DNA of 64,000 bases from Chloroflexota bacterium (GTDB lineage Bacteria > Chloroflexota > Anaerolineae > Anaerolineales > E44-bin32), in assembly GCA_022561385.1 (NCBI GenBank), contig JADFRG010000011.1, positions 16,476 through 80,475 on the forward strand, given 5' to 3'. The translations under genes were made by a program, and so were the position numbers. Of the stretch, positions 7,790-16,999 are shown piece by piece. The notes beneath the pieces were generated by a model, which ran no database searches, had not been told where the DNA came from, and was given only the letters and a program-made list of their open reading frames with translations. The number at the start of each line of letters is the position of its first letter. Position 1 is the stretch's first letter.

Positions 7790-10288
7790 TTGAAATATGT
7801 CGAGCTAGCCGTCAACCTCCCCGCTGTGCGGGGCACCTTCCATTACCACCTGCCCTCCCACCTGCAGGAGGCGGTCGGCGTGGGCCATCTGGTAACTGCT
7901 CAATTTGGACATCGGCCAGTTCAGGGGGTGGTTATCGATCTCCCCCGGGTTCCCGAGGTGGCGGAGACCCGGCCCATTGGCGATCTGCTCGACCCGGAAC
8001 CGGTTCTGACCCGGCCTCAACTGCAACTCGCGCGCTGGATGGCGGAGTACTACCGTGCCTCGCTCATTGAATCCATAACCTTGATGCTGCCGTCGGGGCT
8101 GAGCCAACCCGCCGATTCGGAGTACACGCTGGCGGCACCGGATGCGGTCGGCGGTGACCCCTCCCAGCAGCGCCTCATTCAATTGCTGTTGAAGCGCGGC
8201 CCGCTTCGTGGACGACAGATCGCCCGATCGATGTCTCGCATGAACTGGCGCCAGGCGGCCAATCGGCTGGTGCGTGACGAAGTGATCACTCGTAGATCGG
8301 TGTTAAATCCACCGCGGGTCTCCCCGCGCACCGTTCGGACCGTGCACCTGGCTGTGCCCCCTGAAAAAGCCCTCGAATCGTTCGAAGACTTGGGCCGCCC
8401 AGGCGGAAAGGCCGCGTCACGACGGAAGGCGGCCCTTGAGTCGCTCATAGAGCAGGGTCATGCGCTGGAAGCGAGCGCGATTTACGCGCAGACCGGCGCT
8501 AATTCGTCGGACCTTCGCTACATGCAAAAACGCGGCCTGGTGGGTTTTGGGGATCTGGAAGTCTGGCGCGACCCGGTGGCGGAGCTCGAATTCGTCCCGG
8601 CTGATCCTCCGGAGCTCACGGTAGACCAGAAACGCGTGTGGGGTGATATCCAGACCGCCCTTAGAGCAGGAGCCGGGGAAGCCTTCTTGCTGCACGGCGT
8701 CACGGGCTCTGGGAAAACGGAAATCTACATGAGGGCGGTGAGCGAGGTCCTCAGTAACGGCGGCAGCGCAATCGTGCTGGTGCCCGAAATCGCGCTCACA
8801 CCCCAGACCCTGCGCCGCTTCATGGCTCGGTTTCCTGGGGTTCTGGGCGTGCTCCACTCCCAGCTCAGCGATGGCGAGCGATACGACACCTGGCGTCGAG
8901 CGAGATCGGGAGCCTTAAAGGTGATGGTCGGTCCCCGCAGCGCCCTTTTTGCCCCGCTGCCAAATGTCAGGCTGATCGTGGTGGACGAATCCCATGACGA
9001 ATCTTACAAGGAACAAGGTCAGGCGCCCCGCTACCATGCACGGTTGGCGGCTCTTGAGTACGCCCGCCTCACCGCCTCCGTATGTATTCTCGGCACTGCG
9101 ACCCCCGACCTGGTCACTACCTTCCGAGCTCATAAAGGCGACCTGATCCGATTATCGCTTCCGCAGCGCATCCTCGGACATCGAGAGGTGATCAGGCAGC
9201 AGGCCGAACGGTTGGGCGTGCGCAGCCGCTACAGGCCGGCGGGCGGGGTGGCGGAGACCATCGACCTCCCTCCGGTGCGAGTCGTCGACATGCGGCAGGA
9301 GCTGCGCGCCGGCAACCGTTCGATCTTCAGCCGGGCCCTGCAGCGTTCTCTCGGCCAGGTCCTGGAGAACGGACAACAGGCCATCGTTTTCCTCAATCGG
9401 CGGGGGACCACCACCTACGTATTTTGTCGCGATTGCGGGCACGTGATGCGCTGCTCCAATTGCGATTCGTCCCTGACATTCCATTCCGCGCAAGCGCGGC
9501 TGATTTGCCACCATTGCGGCAAGGACCGGCGGATGCCGGAGAAGTGTCCAAACTGTGGGAGCTCCCGCATCAAACAGTTTGGCGCCGGCACCCAGCGCGT
9601 GCAAACAGAGATCGAGCAGCTGTTTCCCGCCGCGCGCACCCTCCGCTGGGACCGGGACACCACCCGCGGCAAGGGCGCACATGACGCGATCCTCAGCAGC
9701 TTCGCGGCGCACGAGGCAGATGTGCTTATCGGCACCCAAATGGTGGCAAAGGGTTTAGATCTGCCGCTGGTCACCCTCGTGGGAGTCGTGCTGGCAGATA
9801 TAGGGCTGAATCTCCCAGACTACCGGTCGCCTGAGCGAACCTTCCAGGTATTAAGCCAGGTCGCCGGTCGCGCCGGGCGCGGATTGCTCGGCGGGCATGT
9901 GATCCTGCAGACCTACGAGCCCCAACACTATGCGATCGAGGCCGCCGCGCAACACGACTACGATGCCTTTTACGAAGCGGAGCTCAAAACGCGCCGGGAG
10001 TTGGCATATCCACCTTACCGAAGGCTGGCGCGTCTGGTGTTCCGGCACACATCGGAAGAGGCGGCACAGTCGGCTGCCGAGCAACTGGCGGGATCGCTTG
10101 AGGCTCGCATCCGCGAGCTCGGCGTTCGTGGCGCCGATCTCATCGGGCCCGTTCCGGCCTATTTCCGTCGGGTACGTGGGGAGTATCGGTGGATGATTGT
10201 GATTCGCGCTTCCGATCCTACGCGCCTGCTTCCGGAAGAGCTGCCCCGCGGCTGGACGGTGGACGTGGATCCGGTCTCCTTGCTGTAA
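7790..10288 (+). CDS. priA: primosomal protein N' (replication restart helicase)
   Basis: PriA, 832 aa, reloads the replisome at stalled forks. An N-terminal 3'-DNA-binding domain starts VELAVNLPAVRGTFHYHLP. Helicase motif I GVTGSGKTE is near residue 302, motif II DESH (DExH) near 399, and a cysteine-rich insert with paired CxxC knuckles lies at about 545-590 (CRDCGHVMRCSNC, CHHC, CPNC). The C-terminal domain ends normally. The longer open frame overlaps the CNNM gene; I chose the TTG at 7790 because it lies 4 nt after that stop and immediately precedes the family's first strand. The nearby ATG at 7797 is out of frame. Confidence 0.95.
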   Translation: MKYVELAVNLPAVRGTFHYHLPSHLQEAVGVGHLVTAQFGHRPVQGVVIDLPRVPEVAETRPIGDLLDPEPVLTRPQLQLARWMAEYYRASLIESITLMLPSGLSQPADSEYTLAAPDAVGGDPSQQRLIQLLLKRGPLRGRQIARSMSRMNWRQAANRLVRDEVITRRSVLNPPRVSPRTVRTVHLAVPPEKALESFEDLGRPGGKAASRRKAALESLIEQGHALEASAIYAQTGANSSDLRYMQKRGLVGFGDLEVWRDPVAELEFVPADPPELTVDQKRVWGDIQTALRAGAGEAFLLHGVTGSGKTEIYMRAVSEVLSNGGSAIVLVPEIALTPQTLRRFMARFPGVLGVLHSQLSDGERYDTWRRARSGALKVMVGPRSALFAPLPNVRLIVVDESHDESYKEQGQAPRYHARLAALEYARLTASVCILGTATPDLVTTFRAHKGDLIRLSLPQRILGHREVIRQQAERLGVRSRYRPAGGVAETIDLPPVRVVDMRQELRAGNRSIFSRALQRSLGQVLENGQQAIVFLNRRGTTTYVFCRDCGHVMRCSNCDSSLTFHSAQARLICHHCGKDRRMPEKCPNCGSSRIKQFGAGTQRVQTEIEQLFPAARTLRWDRDTTRGKGAHDAILSSFAAHEADVLIGTQMVAKGLDLPLVTLVGVVLADIGLNLPDYRSPERTFQVLSQVAGRAGRGLLGGHVILQTYEPQHYAIEAAAQHDYDAFYEAELKTRRELAYPPYRRLARLVFRHTSEEAAQSAAEQLAGSLEARIRELGVRGADLIGPVPAYFRRVRGEYRWMIVIRASDPTRLLPEELPRGWTVDVDPVSLL

Positions 10289-10291
10289 AGG

Positions 10292-10996
10292 CTAGAGACG
10301 CACCGGTCGAAAGTCTGTATTGTGATCGAAGGTATCCATACCCTCCGAACGCTTCAATGTATTAACCACCCAGTAAGTGAGGGGGGTGGCCAGGGCTTCA
10401 TAGGCGCTCTTGACCAACCATTGAGAGAACACCGCGGTCACCAGCGCCGCGGGGGGCAGGATGCCGAAGAAGGCGACCGTAATGAAAATCAGCGAATCGG
10501 CGCCCTGGCCCACAAGTGTAGATGCGATGGTGCGCATCCATAAGTAGCGACCCTCGGTGCGCACTTTCATCTTTGCCAGCACATACGAGTTGAGAAACTC
10601 CCCGACCAGGTAGGCAAAAAACGAAGCCACCAGCAGCCGCGGGGCGAAGCCCAGGATCGCTCGATAGGCCCGATCGGCTTGCTCAGGATTCTCGTAGATG
10701 CCTTGGGCGGTCCAGAAGGGCGCGGCCGGGAGGACACCCGCGAGCCAAATTGCAATGACGGCCAGCAGGTTGCATCCGAACGCGATCCAAATCGCCCGCC
10801 GCGTCGCCGAATATCCGTAGACTTCCGTTAATACATCCCCAACGATATATGCGATCGGGAAAAGCACGATGGCGGCCGGCAGCGTGAGCTCGATCGAGCC
10901 AAAAAAGCGAACCGCAATCAGCCGGACGGCGATGATGTTGGACACCACCAGGGAAGTGACGAGCAGTGCGACGACCGCCGGATACCAGCGACCCAT
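10292..10996 (-). CDS. yhhQ: queuosine precursor transporter (VUT family)
   Basis: A 234-residue integral membrane protein of the YhhQ/VUT family, which imports preQ0/preQ1. About six hydrophobic helices, with the family hallmarks SNIIAVRLI, IVLFPIAYIVGDVLTEVYGY and, near the C-terminus, GQGADSLIFI. Its ATG directly follows the TAG of queF with no gap, so the two are translationally coupled. The pairing with preQ0 reductase supports queuosine precursor salvage: imported preQ0 would be reduced by QueF to preQ1 for tRNA insertion. It ends 3 nt from the convergent priA stop. Confidence 0.9.
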   Translation of the reverse strand: MGRWYPAVVALLVTSLVVSNIIAVRLIAVRFFGSIELTLPAAIVLFPIAYIVGDVLTEVYGYSATRRAIWIAFGCNLLAVIAIWLAGVLPAAPFWTAQGIYENPEQADRAYRAILGFAPRLLVASFFAYLVGEFLNSYVLAKMKVRTEGRYLWMRTIASTLVGQGADSLIFITVAFFGILPPAALVTAVFSQWLVKSAYEALATPLTYWVVNTLKRSEGMDTFDHNTDFRPVRL

Positions 10997-11497
10997 CTAG
11001 TTATTAGTTGAGGCCGCGGAGGCGTTGGCGGAGGAGGAAGAACGTGTTTCGGTTCTCGAGGCGGCTTCCGGCGGCTCACCTTCCAAGAGGGTGGAGTCGC
11101 CTCGGGTACCGTGTTCCGCCTCAACCGTGATCGCGATCCCGCCTCGCACGTTGAAGGCTCCCCGGACCCAACACCAGTGGGGCTGGAGCACCTCCACCAG
11201 ATCATCGAGGATGGTGTTTGTGAGGTGTTCCTGAAACACGCCCTCGTTGCGATACGACCACAGATACAGCTTAAAGGATTTGGATTCGACTATTTTCTTG
11301 TTCGGGATGTATTCGACCGTGATGGTGGCGAAGTCGGGTTGCTCAGTTGCGGGGCAGATACAGGTGAATTCGTCGGATTCCAGGCGCACCACGTATCGGC
11401 GTTCGGGGTGATGGTTTGGAAAGGTCTCCAACCGTTTGCTTGGTCCCGCTTTGCTGCCGAGTAATGTCAGGCCTTCCAGGTCTGAATTTTCCGTCAC
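10997..11497 (-). CDS. queF: preQ0 reductase (7-cyano-7-deazaguanine reductase)
   Basis: NADPH-dependent nitrile oxidoreductase converting preQ0 to preQ1 in queuosine biosynthesis. 166 aa, the short unimodular type. The catalytic Cys (about residue 48) and Asp (about 55) lie in CPATEQPDFATI, and the QueF signature follows as ESKSFKLYLWSYRNEG. I chose the GTG at 11497 because a G-rich SD (GGGAGAGGG) lies just upstream and the protein then starts where homologues do; the longer frame adds about 56 residues with no similarity. A Ser/Ala-rich tail of about 30 residues extends beyond the usual end. The queuosine transporter follows immediately. Confidence 0.93.
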   Translation of the reverse strand: MTENSDLEGLTLLGSKAGPSKRLETFPNHHPERRYVVRLESDEFTCICPATEQPDFATITVEYIPNKKIVESKSFKLYLWSYRNEGVFQEHLTNTILDDLVEVLQPHWCWVRGAFNVRGGIAITVEAEHGTRGDSTLLEGEPPEAASRTETRSSSSANASAASTNN

Positions 11498-11612
11498 GTC
11501 ACCCTCTCCCCGTTGATCCCAAAAACATCTACCCGTTATGGAATCCGGCCAATCATGCGATCTTGCCACTGGCGCGAAATCCGCCTCGCCGTGTAGACTC
11601 GTTCGCCGGCAA

Positions 11613-11639
11613 ATTGTAACCGCGGCATGAAGCTTGCAA
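11613..11639 (-). promoter_or_regulatory. weak promoter candidate upstream of queF
   Basis: TTGCAA (11634-11639), 15-nt spacer, TACAAT (11613-11618) on the minus strand, about 115 nt before the queF start. The spacer is short. No preQ1 riboswitch consensus was recognised in the leader. Confidence 0.25.
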
Positions 11640-11670
11640 GCTGCAAGCGAAGGCCGCACACCCACTGAAG

Positions 11671-12048
11671 ATGAAATCCAACCCCCCGCGCGTCTTAGTT
11701 GTGGACGACGACTCCTCCTACTGCACCATAATCCGGGAGTTGTTGGTTCGGCGAGGTTACGAAGTGCGGCTGGCCTACAGCGTAGAGCAGGCCCTCGTAC
11801 TTCTGCAGGAAGAATCGCCTGACCTGATTCTCACCGACCTGATGATGCCCGAAGTGGACGGAATCACCTTTATCCGACACTTGCGCGCGAGCCCTTCACA
11901 CGCGGAGATCCCAACCATCGTAGTCAGCGCTCTGGTTCTAGCCCGGGAGCGCGCGGCGGCCGCTCAAGCAGGCGCGGATGCCTTCGTCGCTAAGCCGTTC
12001 TCAATCAATCAGTTGCAGGCCACGATCCAGGAGGTTGTTGGCGAGTAG
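11671..12048 (+). CDS. single-domain response regulator
   Basis: A 125-residue stand-alone receiver domain (CheY/Spo0F-like). All key residues are present: acidic pair Asp12-Asp13, phospho-acceptor Asp56 (LILTDLMMP), switch Ser86 (IVVSALV) and Lys108 (FVAKPF). There is no output domain, so it must act on a partner protein. It is divergent from queF and convergent with dnaA. No kinase is adjacent; the nearest is the receiver-kinase at 24968-26893. Confidence 0.9.
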   Translation: MKSNPPRVLVVDDDSSYCTIIRELLVRRGYEVRLAYSVEQALVLLQEESPDLILTDLMMPEVDGITFIRHLRASPSHAEIPTIVVSALVLARERAAAAQAGADAFVAKPFSINQLQATIQEVVGE

Positions 12049-12072
12049 ACCGACCTAGATCAGAAATCCAAT

Positions 12073-12090
12073 GGCCGCCTCACGGCGGCC
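12073..12090. terminator. hairpin between response regulator and dnaA
   Basis: Stem GGCCGCC / GGCGGCC with loop TCAC, sited between two convergent genes. The following T-run is short (GTTT), so it may be a weak or bidirectional terminator. Confidence 0.5.
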
Positions 12091-12126
12091 GTTTAAGTTG
12101 TGGCTTGTGGCGAATGAAACTAATTC

Positions 12127-13461
12127 TTATCCGTATAGGTGTTCGCGAATCGCGTGTACTTGCCGCCGAAGACCGTCATCTCGTTCAATAAGATCAGAAA
12201 TTCGATCATGGCCATGTATAACCGTCGTATGATCCCTGCCCCCGAGCGCCTGGCCGATTTTTGGTAGCGAGGTATTGGTCTCCTCTCGAATGAGGTACAT
12301 GGCCACATGCCGCGGCAATACAATCTGCCGAGTTCGCCTGGGCCCAACCAGATCCTCTTCCGGTATTTGATACTGGAGAGCAACGGCCGAAATTATGCGG
12401 TCGGGCGTCAGGGTGGGTGAACGGGGTGTCAAATCCGATAGAGCCGCCTCGATCGACTCCGCATCCAGCACAGCTCCCGTCAGGTCCGAATAGGCCAGCA
12501 CACGCGTGAGAGCGCCCTCTAATTCTCGAATGTTCCGCTGCGCCCGTCGGGCGATCAGTTCCAGGTGCTCCTGCGATACGCGCCGCCCCTCCCGCTCCGC
12601 CTTTGCGCGCAGGATCGCGATTTTAGTTTCCAGATCTGGAGGTTGAATATCGGCCGTCAGTCCCCATTCAAATCGAGATCGCAGGCGTTCCTCTAACGTT
12701 ACGAACGCTTTGGGCGGTCGGTCCGAGGAAAGGACCACCTGCCGCCCCTGCGCGTGCAAGGCATTGAAGGTATGAAAGAACTCCTCTTGAGTCGCCTCCT
12801 TTCCCGCAATGAACTGCACATCATCCACCAGCAAGATATCTGCCTGACGATATCGCTCCCGAAATTCGGACGTGTTGTGGGTGCGAATGGCGTCGATCAG
12901 GTCGTTGGTGAATTCCTCCGAGGAGACATACACGGCCGCGCGTCCCTGAGCGAGGCTCGCTTGAGCAATGGCGTGCAACAGGTGCGTCTTACCAAGGCCC
13001 ACTCCCCCATAAAGAAAAAGCGGATTGTAGGGGCCGGCAGGGTCCTCCGTAACTGCAAGGGCCGCGGCATGCGCCAGACGGTTGCTCTTTCCCACCACAA
13101 AGGTCTCAAATGTGTATTTTGGATTTAGTTGATTGGGCGAGGAGGCAGGCTCGCGGTGCGCGGGCCTGGTATCAACCGGGGCCACCTCGGGCGCGGGAGC
13201 GGTATTCATCGACTGCGGCTGCCAAACGACGAACTGTACATCGACCGTTCTCCCGGCGATGCCGCCGACGACCTGCTTGATGGTCGTCCGCAGACGATCG
13301 TTCAGCCAATCCCGGATGAACGCACTTTTTACGCCGATGACAAACTCGCCGTCCTCATAACTCAACAGCTCGGCGTCGCGGATCCAAGTCTCGAATTTGG
13401 CGCGTGGCATTTCAACTTGCAGCTGCCCCAAGGCCGCCTGCCAGAGTCGTTCCGCCTGCAT
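12127..13461 (-). CDS. dnaA: chromosomal replication initiator DnaA
   Basis: DnaA, 444 aa. Domain I begins [12 protein letters not shown] short linker precedes the AAA+ domain ([16 protein letters not shown], Walker [12 protein letters not shown], Walker [10 protein letters not shown]). C-terminal domain IV carries the DNA-binding signature [15 protein letters not shown]. The ATG at 13461 is preferred over a GTG 6 nt upstream because GGAGG lies 5 nt before it. dnaN, gyrB and recF are not adjacent: radA lies upstream and no DnaA-box cluster was seen in the 457-bp gap, so the origin is probably not here. Confidence 0.96.
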   Translation of the reverse strand: MQAERLWQAALGQLQVEMPRAKFETWIRDAELLSYEDGEFVIGVKSAFIRDWLNDRLRTTIKQVVGGIAGRTVDVQFVVWQPQSMNTAPAPEVAPVDTRPAHREPASSPNQLNPKYTFETFVVGKSNRLAHAAALAVTEDPAGPYNPLFLYGGVGLGKTHLLHAIAQASLAQGRAAVYVSSEEFTNDLIDAIRTHNTSEFRERYRQADILLVDDVQFIAGKEATQEEFFHTFNALHAQGRQVVLSSDRPPKAFVTLEERLRSRFEWGLTADIQPPDLETKIAILRAKAEREGRRVSQEHLELIARRAQRNIRELEGALTRVLAYSDLTGAVLDAESIEAALSDLTPRSPTLTPDRIISAVALQYQIPEEDLVGPRRTRQIVLPRHVAMYLIREETNTSLPKIGQALGGRDHTTVIHGHDRISDLIERDDGLRRQVHAIREHLYG

Positions 13462-13918
13462 TCCCACCTCCGTGGATATTGGGTTTTAGTCTAAGCTGCT
13501 TCCGGGCTTCAGTTCCTGGGGAGGATCTGTACCGCGCGACCGAATTCGTTCCCCTGACTTGCGGACCGCATTTTAGCAGAAGGGCGCGGCACGATCAATG
13601 CTCGCGGGGGTCTCCAACCTAAAAAGATTCGAATCTTTAAGAACTTGCAATCTTAAGGAAAATTGGAGGGATCGGCTGGCCAAGAATGTGGGGATCGCGG
13701 GAGGCAGGCCCAATATGGGGGCTTATGCCGACAAACCTTTCCCAGATATTCGGGGGTATAAGGTCTGCGAGCGGCCTGTCGAAATCCCGCCCAAACCTTA
13801 AGACCTGCTCGCCGCTTCGATCCGATCTACAACTCGACCTGAAATCCCAAACTGGAGCATCCTTCGGCGCCGAATCGGCCGATTCTTCAAAGTCGCGTTT
13901 TTGGACCCTCGCCACGGA
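13462..13918. other. 457-bp noncoding region upstream of dnaA
   Basis: Between radA and dnaA on the minus strand. It contains a perfect 16-bp palindrome (13623-13638) and several TTAAG motifs. I find no TTATCCACA-like DnaA boxes on either strand, no tRNA and no plausible ORF. It must hold the dnaA promoter. Confidence 0.6.
13623..13638. promoter_or_regulatory. 16-bp perfect palindrome upstream of dnaA
   Basis: AAAGATTCGAATCTTT, about 160 bp before the dnaA start. A possible operator for a dimeric repressor; there is no T-run of terminator type. Confidence 0.4.
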
Positions 13919-15283
13919 TCAAGCCTTGAGCGCGAATTCGAGCGCCTCCGACAGGCCAGCCATCTCATGAAGCTTCGGTTTCGAGGGCAGGTCCCAACCT
14001 GGGTCCGCGCCTTTGGGCACCACAATCGAAGAGAACCCGAGCTTGATTGCCTCCCGTAGCCGCGCTTCGAGCCGGGGCACTCGCCTGAGTTCCCCGGATA
14101 ATCCCACCTCGCCGATCAGCGCCAGGTCGGGTGGCAGCGCTCGGTCGCGGGCCGAGGAGGCTATGGCGGCCGCCAACGCTAGATCGGCGGCCGGCTCCCT
14201 GACCTGCAGCCCTCCCACCACGTTGATAAAGATGTCTTGATCCGATAGCTGAAGGCCTACCCGGCGCGTCAGCACTGCGGTAATGATCAGCAATCGGTTG
14301 ATATCCACACCGTTAGCGGTTCGTCGAGGGTGGCCGAAGGTTGTGGGGCTGGTGAGACCCTGCACTTCCACGAGCAACGGACGGGATCCCTCCATGGTTA
14401 CCGCGATGGCCGAACCGGGAGCGCCCTTGCGCCTTTCGGCCAGAAACGCCTCCGATGGATTTGCGACCTCTACCAACCCGGACGCACCCATCTTAAACAC
14501 GCCCACCTCGGTGGTGGCTCCGTAACGATTCTTTACCGTTCGAAGCAGTCGATAGGAATGATACGGATCTCCCTCAAGGTAAAGAACGGTGTCGACCAGA
14601 TGCTCCAGCACCCGCGGTCCGGCGATTGCTCCATCCTTTGTGACGTGGCCGGCAAGAAAGATGGCCACCCCCGAGGATTTAGCGAGCGCCTGAAGGCGGG
14701 AGGCACATTCCCGTACCTGAGAGATCGAGCCTGCAGCGGATGGGATATCGGCAGAGTGGACGGTCTGGATCGAATCGATGATCGCTAATTTTGGCGCCAA
14801 AGCCTCGATCTGTCCGACGACACGATCCACATCGGTCTCCGCCGCAAGATACAGATGTTCCGCCGGTCGAGCTCCGTTAGACACGCGCATCGCTCGGGTT
14901 TTGATCTGCGCCACGGATTCTTCTCCAGAAATGTAAAGTACCGGAACCGTTGCTGCCACGTCCGCGCTCATCTGCAGCAACAGGGTGGACTTCCCGATCC
15001 CCGGATCGCCGCCGATCAGCACCAGTGATCCAGGCACTACTCCCCCTCCTAACACGCGCTCAAACTCCAAATTATCCAGCCGGAGCCGGTCTTCCGTGCC
15101 GACTTCAATCTCGGTCAGCTTTTGGGGGCCGAGGCCGGGAGCGGGGGCAACCGCGGCTCGGCGTGGGTTGACCACATCCTCCACCATGCTGTTCCACTCC
15201 CCACATTGCGGGCAGCGGCCCAGCGGCTTGGGCGCCGTGCGACCACATTGTTGACAGACGTACTGAGTTCGGACCTTGGCCAT
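13919..15283 (-). CDS. radA: DNA repair protein RadA
   Basis: RadA/Sms, 454 aa, a branch-migration helicase for recombination intermediates. N-terminal zinc finger with two CxxC pairs (CQQCG ... CPQCGEW), RecA-like ATPase with Walker A GGDPGIGKSTLL, the RadA-specific KNRYGATTEVGVF motif, and a C-terminal Lon-protease-like domain. Full length. It lies upstream of dnaA on the same strand, but the 457-bp gap suggests separate transcription. Confidence 0.95.
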   Translation of the reverse strand: MAKVRTQYVCQQCGRTAPKPLGRCPQCGEWNSMVEDVVNPRRAAVAPAPGLGPQKLTEIEVGTEDRLRLDNLEFERVLGGGVVPGSLVLIGGDPGIGKSTLLLQMSADVAATVPVLYISGEESVAQIKTRAMRVSNGARPAEHLYLAAETDVDRVVGQIEALAPKLAIIDSIQTVHSADIPSAAGSISQVRECASRLQALAKSSGVAIFLAGHVTKDGAIAGPRVLEHLVDTVLYLEGDPYHSYRLLRTVKNRYGATTEVGVFKMGASGLVEVANPSEAFLAERRKGAPGSAIAVTMEGSRPLLVEVQGLTSPTTFGHPRRTANGVDINRLLIITAVLTRRVGLQLSDQDIFINVVGGLQVREPAADLALAAAIASSARDRALPPDLALIGEVGLSGELRRVPRLEARLREAIKLGFSSIVVPKGADPGWDLPSKPKLHEMAGLSEALEFALKA

Positions 15284-15591
15284 TCTCGGATCTTTAGTCT
15301 CGCCGAGGGAACTGGATTATATCTAACCCCGATTTAAGCGACCGCGGGCGCCTCCGATGTTTACAAACGCGCATGTCCTTTTAAGGAGGCCCACACAATG
15401 GCATTTGTCGTCCTCCGGGGCAGCCAGGTGGCGGAGACGCCCCGTGGCCGGTCGCGCGGTGGGATTTGTTCCCTCGCACGTGGGTGGATTGAGATGTCAA
15501 GTTCTGAAGTCCAGACTATGTCTCAATTCTTCCCAATGACTCTGGAACCTCTCTATAATCGTCTGAGTACCTGTGCGGAGGGAAAGTCGGT
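15284..15591. other. 308-bp divergent intergenic region with strong SD and short ORF
   Basis: Between radA (minus) and the BtrH-domain gene (plus). It contains AAGGAGG about 8 nt before an ATG at 15398 that opens an 88-codon frame of unconvincing composition overlapping the next gene, and a TATAAT at 15554. Nothing else is recognised. Confidence 0.4.
15554..15559 (+). promoter_or_regulatory. -10 hexamer (TATAATCG) before BtrH-domain gene
   Basis: TATAAT followed by CG, 32 nt before the ATG at 15592, with a GGAGG in between. No clear -35. Confidence 0.45.
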
Positions 15592-16809
15592 ATGCCGATC
15601 CTGGCGGATTACACACAGTTCGGCGGACGGCACTGGGAGACCGGTTCGGTCCACAACGTTTTAGCCTATCAGCAGGTCAAGATCCCCGAGACGGGCCAGG
15701 CGATATCCGAAGCGATGTTGATGGGCATCAGCGGGGGGGCCGCGTTCGGGTATTTCGTCTTCGACTACAAGGATACCGACCCCTATCTGTCCCTGCTTTC
15801 CCGAAACACATTTGACCCGCTAGACACGCTGCTCGAACGACTAGCCATTCCGCAGGATCGGGTGCATACCGCCGATGCCGGCAAAGGCGAGCGAAACCTG
15901 ATCGACGTGTTAGAGGGCGGCCGACCGGCGATCGTTTGGGCGGACCAATTTAGTCTGCCCTACAACGCCCTACCTGCCGACGAGCAGATGTGGGCAATGA
16001 TGCCAATCGTTGTTTATGGTTACCAGGACGGAAAGGTCAACATCGCGGACCGTGCCGGCCGGCCACTCTCCGCCACCGCGGCCGACCTGGCCACCGCCAG
16101 AGCGCGCGTGAAAAAGGACAAGTTTAGGGTTTTGGTGCTCGGCGCACCTGATTTAAACAAGCTCCCCGGGGCCATTCAGAAAGGCATCTGGCAATGTATA
16201 ACGCTCTACACCGAAGCGCCACCCAAGGGTGGGCGCAATAACTTTGGTTTCGCGGCCTACAAGAATTGGGCCGAGATGCTGACCAACACCCGCAACAAAC
16301 TAAGTTGGGAGCGGCTGCTGGCTCCGGGAAGCAGGATGTTTGCGGCGCTTGCGGGGTTCGGGTATCAGCCCGGTGCGTTCGGGTGGGCGTGTACATTCCC
16401 CTCCAATCAGGTGGACGATCGAAGACTTTATGCTGATTTCCTGGACCAGGCGGCCCTGATTCTCGGCCGGCCGAAACTTAAGCGGGCCGGCGAACAATTT
16501 CGAGTGAGCAGCGAAGCCTGGCGCGAACTATCGGAAGCGCTGCTTCCCGATGACGTGCCGCTCCTCAAAGAGGCCAAGGAGCTGCTGCTGTTGAGGCGTG
16601 ATCTCTTTCTCAAACAGGGCCGCCACGCCCTGGACGACATAACGGCCGCGAACCGAGAACTGCGCCAGATCCGCGCGCTGGCCGCTCACGACTTTCCTAT
16701 GGGAGATCAAGAAGTTACCGCCATGCGAGAGAGGCTCGCCGAGCAGGTGATGCGGATTTCCGACATCGAGCGGGAGGCGATCGAACGGCTTCAGGCCGCC
16801 ATGGCGTAG
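15592..16809 (+). CDS. BtrH N-terminal domain / DUF4872 protein
   Basis: A 405-residue protein. The N-terminal ~130 residues resemble the BtrH N-terminal domain (HWETGSVHNVLAY, then GISGGAAFGYFVF). In butirosin biosynthesis BtrH transfers an acyl chain from a carrier protein to an aminoglycoside. The C-terminal part (ISDIEREAIERL and a helical segment) fits DUF4872. Such genes are common outside antibiotic clusters and their substrate is unknown. No carrier protein, NRPS or PKS gene lies nearby. GGAGG precedes the ATG. It converges on clpC. Confidence 0.7.
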   Translation: MPILADYTQFGGRHWETGSVHNVLAYQQVKIPETGQAISEAMLMGISGGAAFGYFVFDYKDTDPYLSLLSRNTFDPLDTLLERLAIPQDRVHTADAGKGERNLIDVLEGGRPAIVWADQFSLPYNALPADEQMWAMMPIVVYGYQDGKVNIADRAGRPLSATAADLATARARVKKDKFRVLVLGAPDLNKLPGAIQKGIWQCITLYTEAPPKGGRNNFGFAAYKNWAEMLTNTRNKLSWERLLAPGSRMFAALAGFGYQPGAFGWACTFPSNQVDDRRLYADFLDQAALILGRPKLKRAGEQFRVSSEAWRELSEALLPDDVPLLKEAKELLLLRRDLFLKQGRHALDDITAANRELRQIRALAAHDFPMGDQEVTAMRERLAEQVMRISDIEREAIERLQAAMA

Positions 16810-16948
16810 GTTGGAGATCACCGCGGGGTCTGAAGATGCGACCTATTCGGGAGCGCAGCTTGAGCCACCGCGGGGACGTTGCCGGCGGTCCCACCCGCCT
16901 CCAGTATTTACGCGGATGCGGACAGCGCAGCCCTCCGCGGGTCGGCCC

Positions 16949-16974
16949 AAAAAAAGCTGCCCGGTGGGGCAGCT
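16949..16974 (-). terminator. Rho-independent terminator of clpC
   Basis: On the minus strand a perfect 8-bp stem AGCTGCCC / GGGCAGCT with loop CACC, followed by a run of seven T. It ends 26 bp beyond the clpC stop. Confidence 0.9.
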
Positions 16975-16999
16975 ACTAATTTACCGATGTAACCGGCAC

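Noticed and set aside
11498..11670. preQ1 riboswitch upstream of queF
   Set aside because: The short preQ1-I pseudoknot consensus with its A-rich tail was not found in the leader.
13621..13645. tRNA T-arm (GATTCGAATC) upstream of dnaA
   Set aside because: It is part of a simple palindrome; no acceptor stem, anticodon arm or D-arm around it.
13462..13918. Chromosomal origin next to dnaA
   Set aside because: No DnaA-box cluster or AT-rich unwinding element is visible and the usual origin genes are absent.
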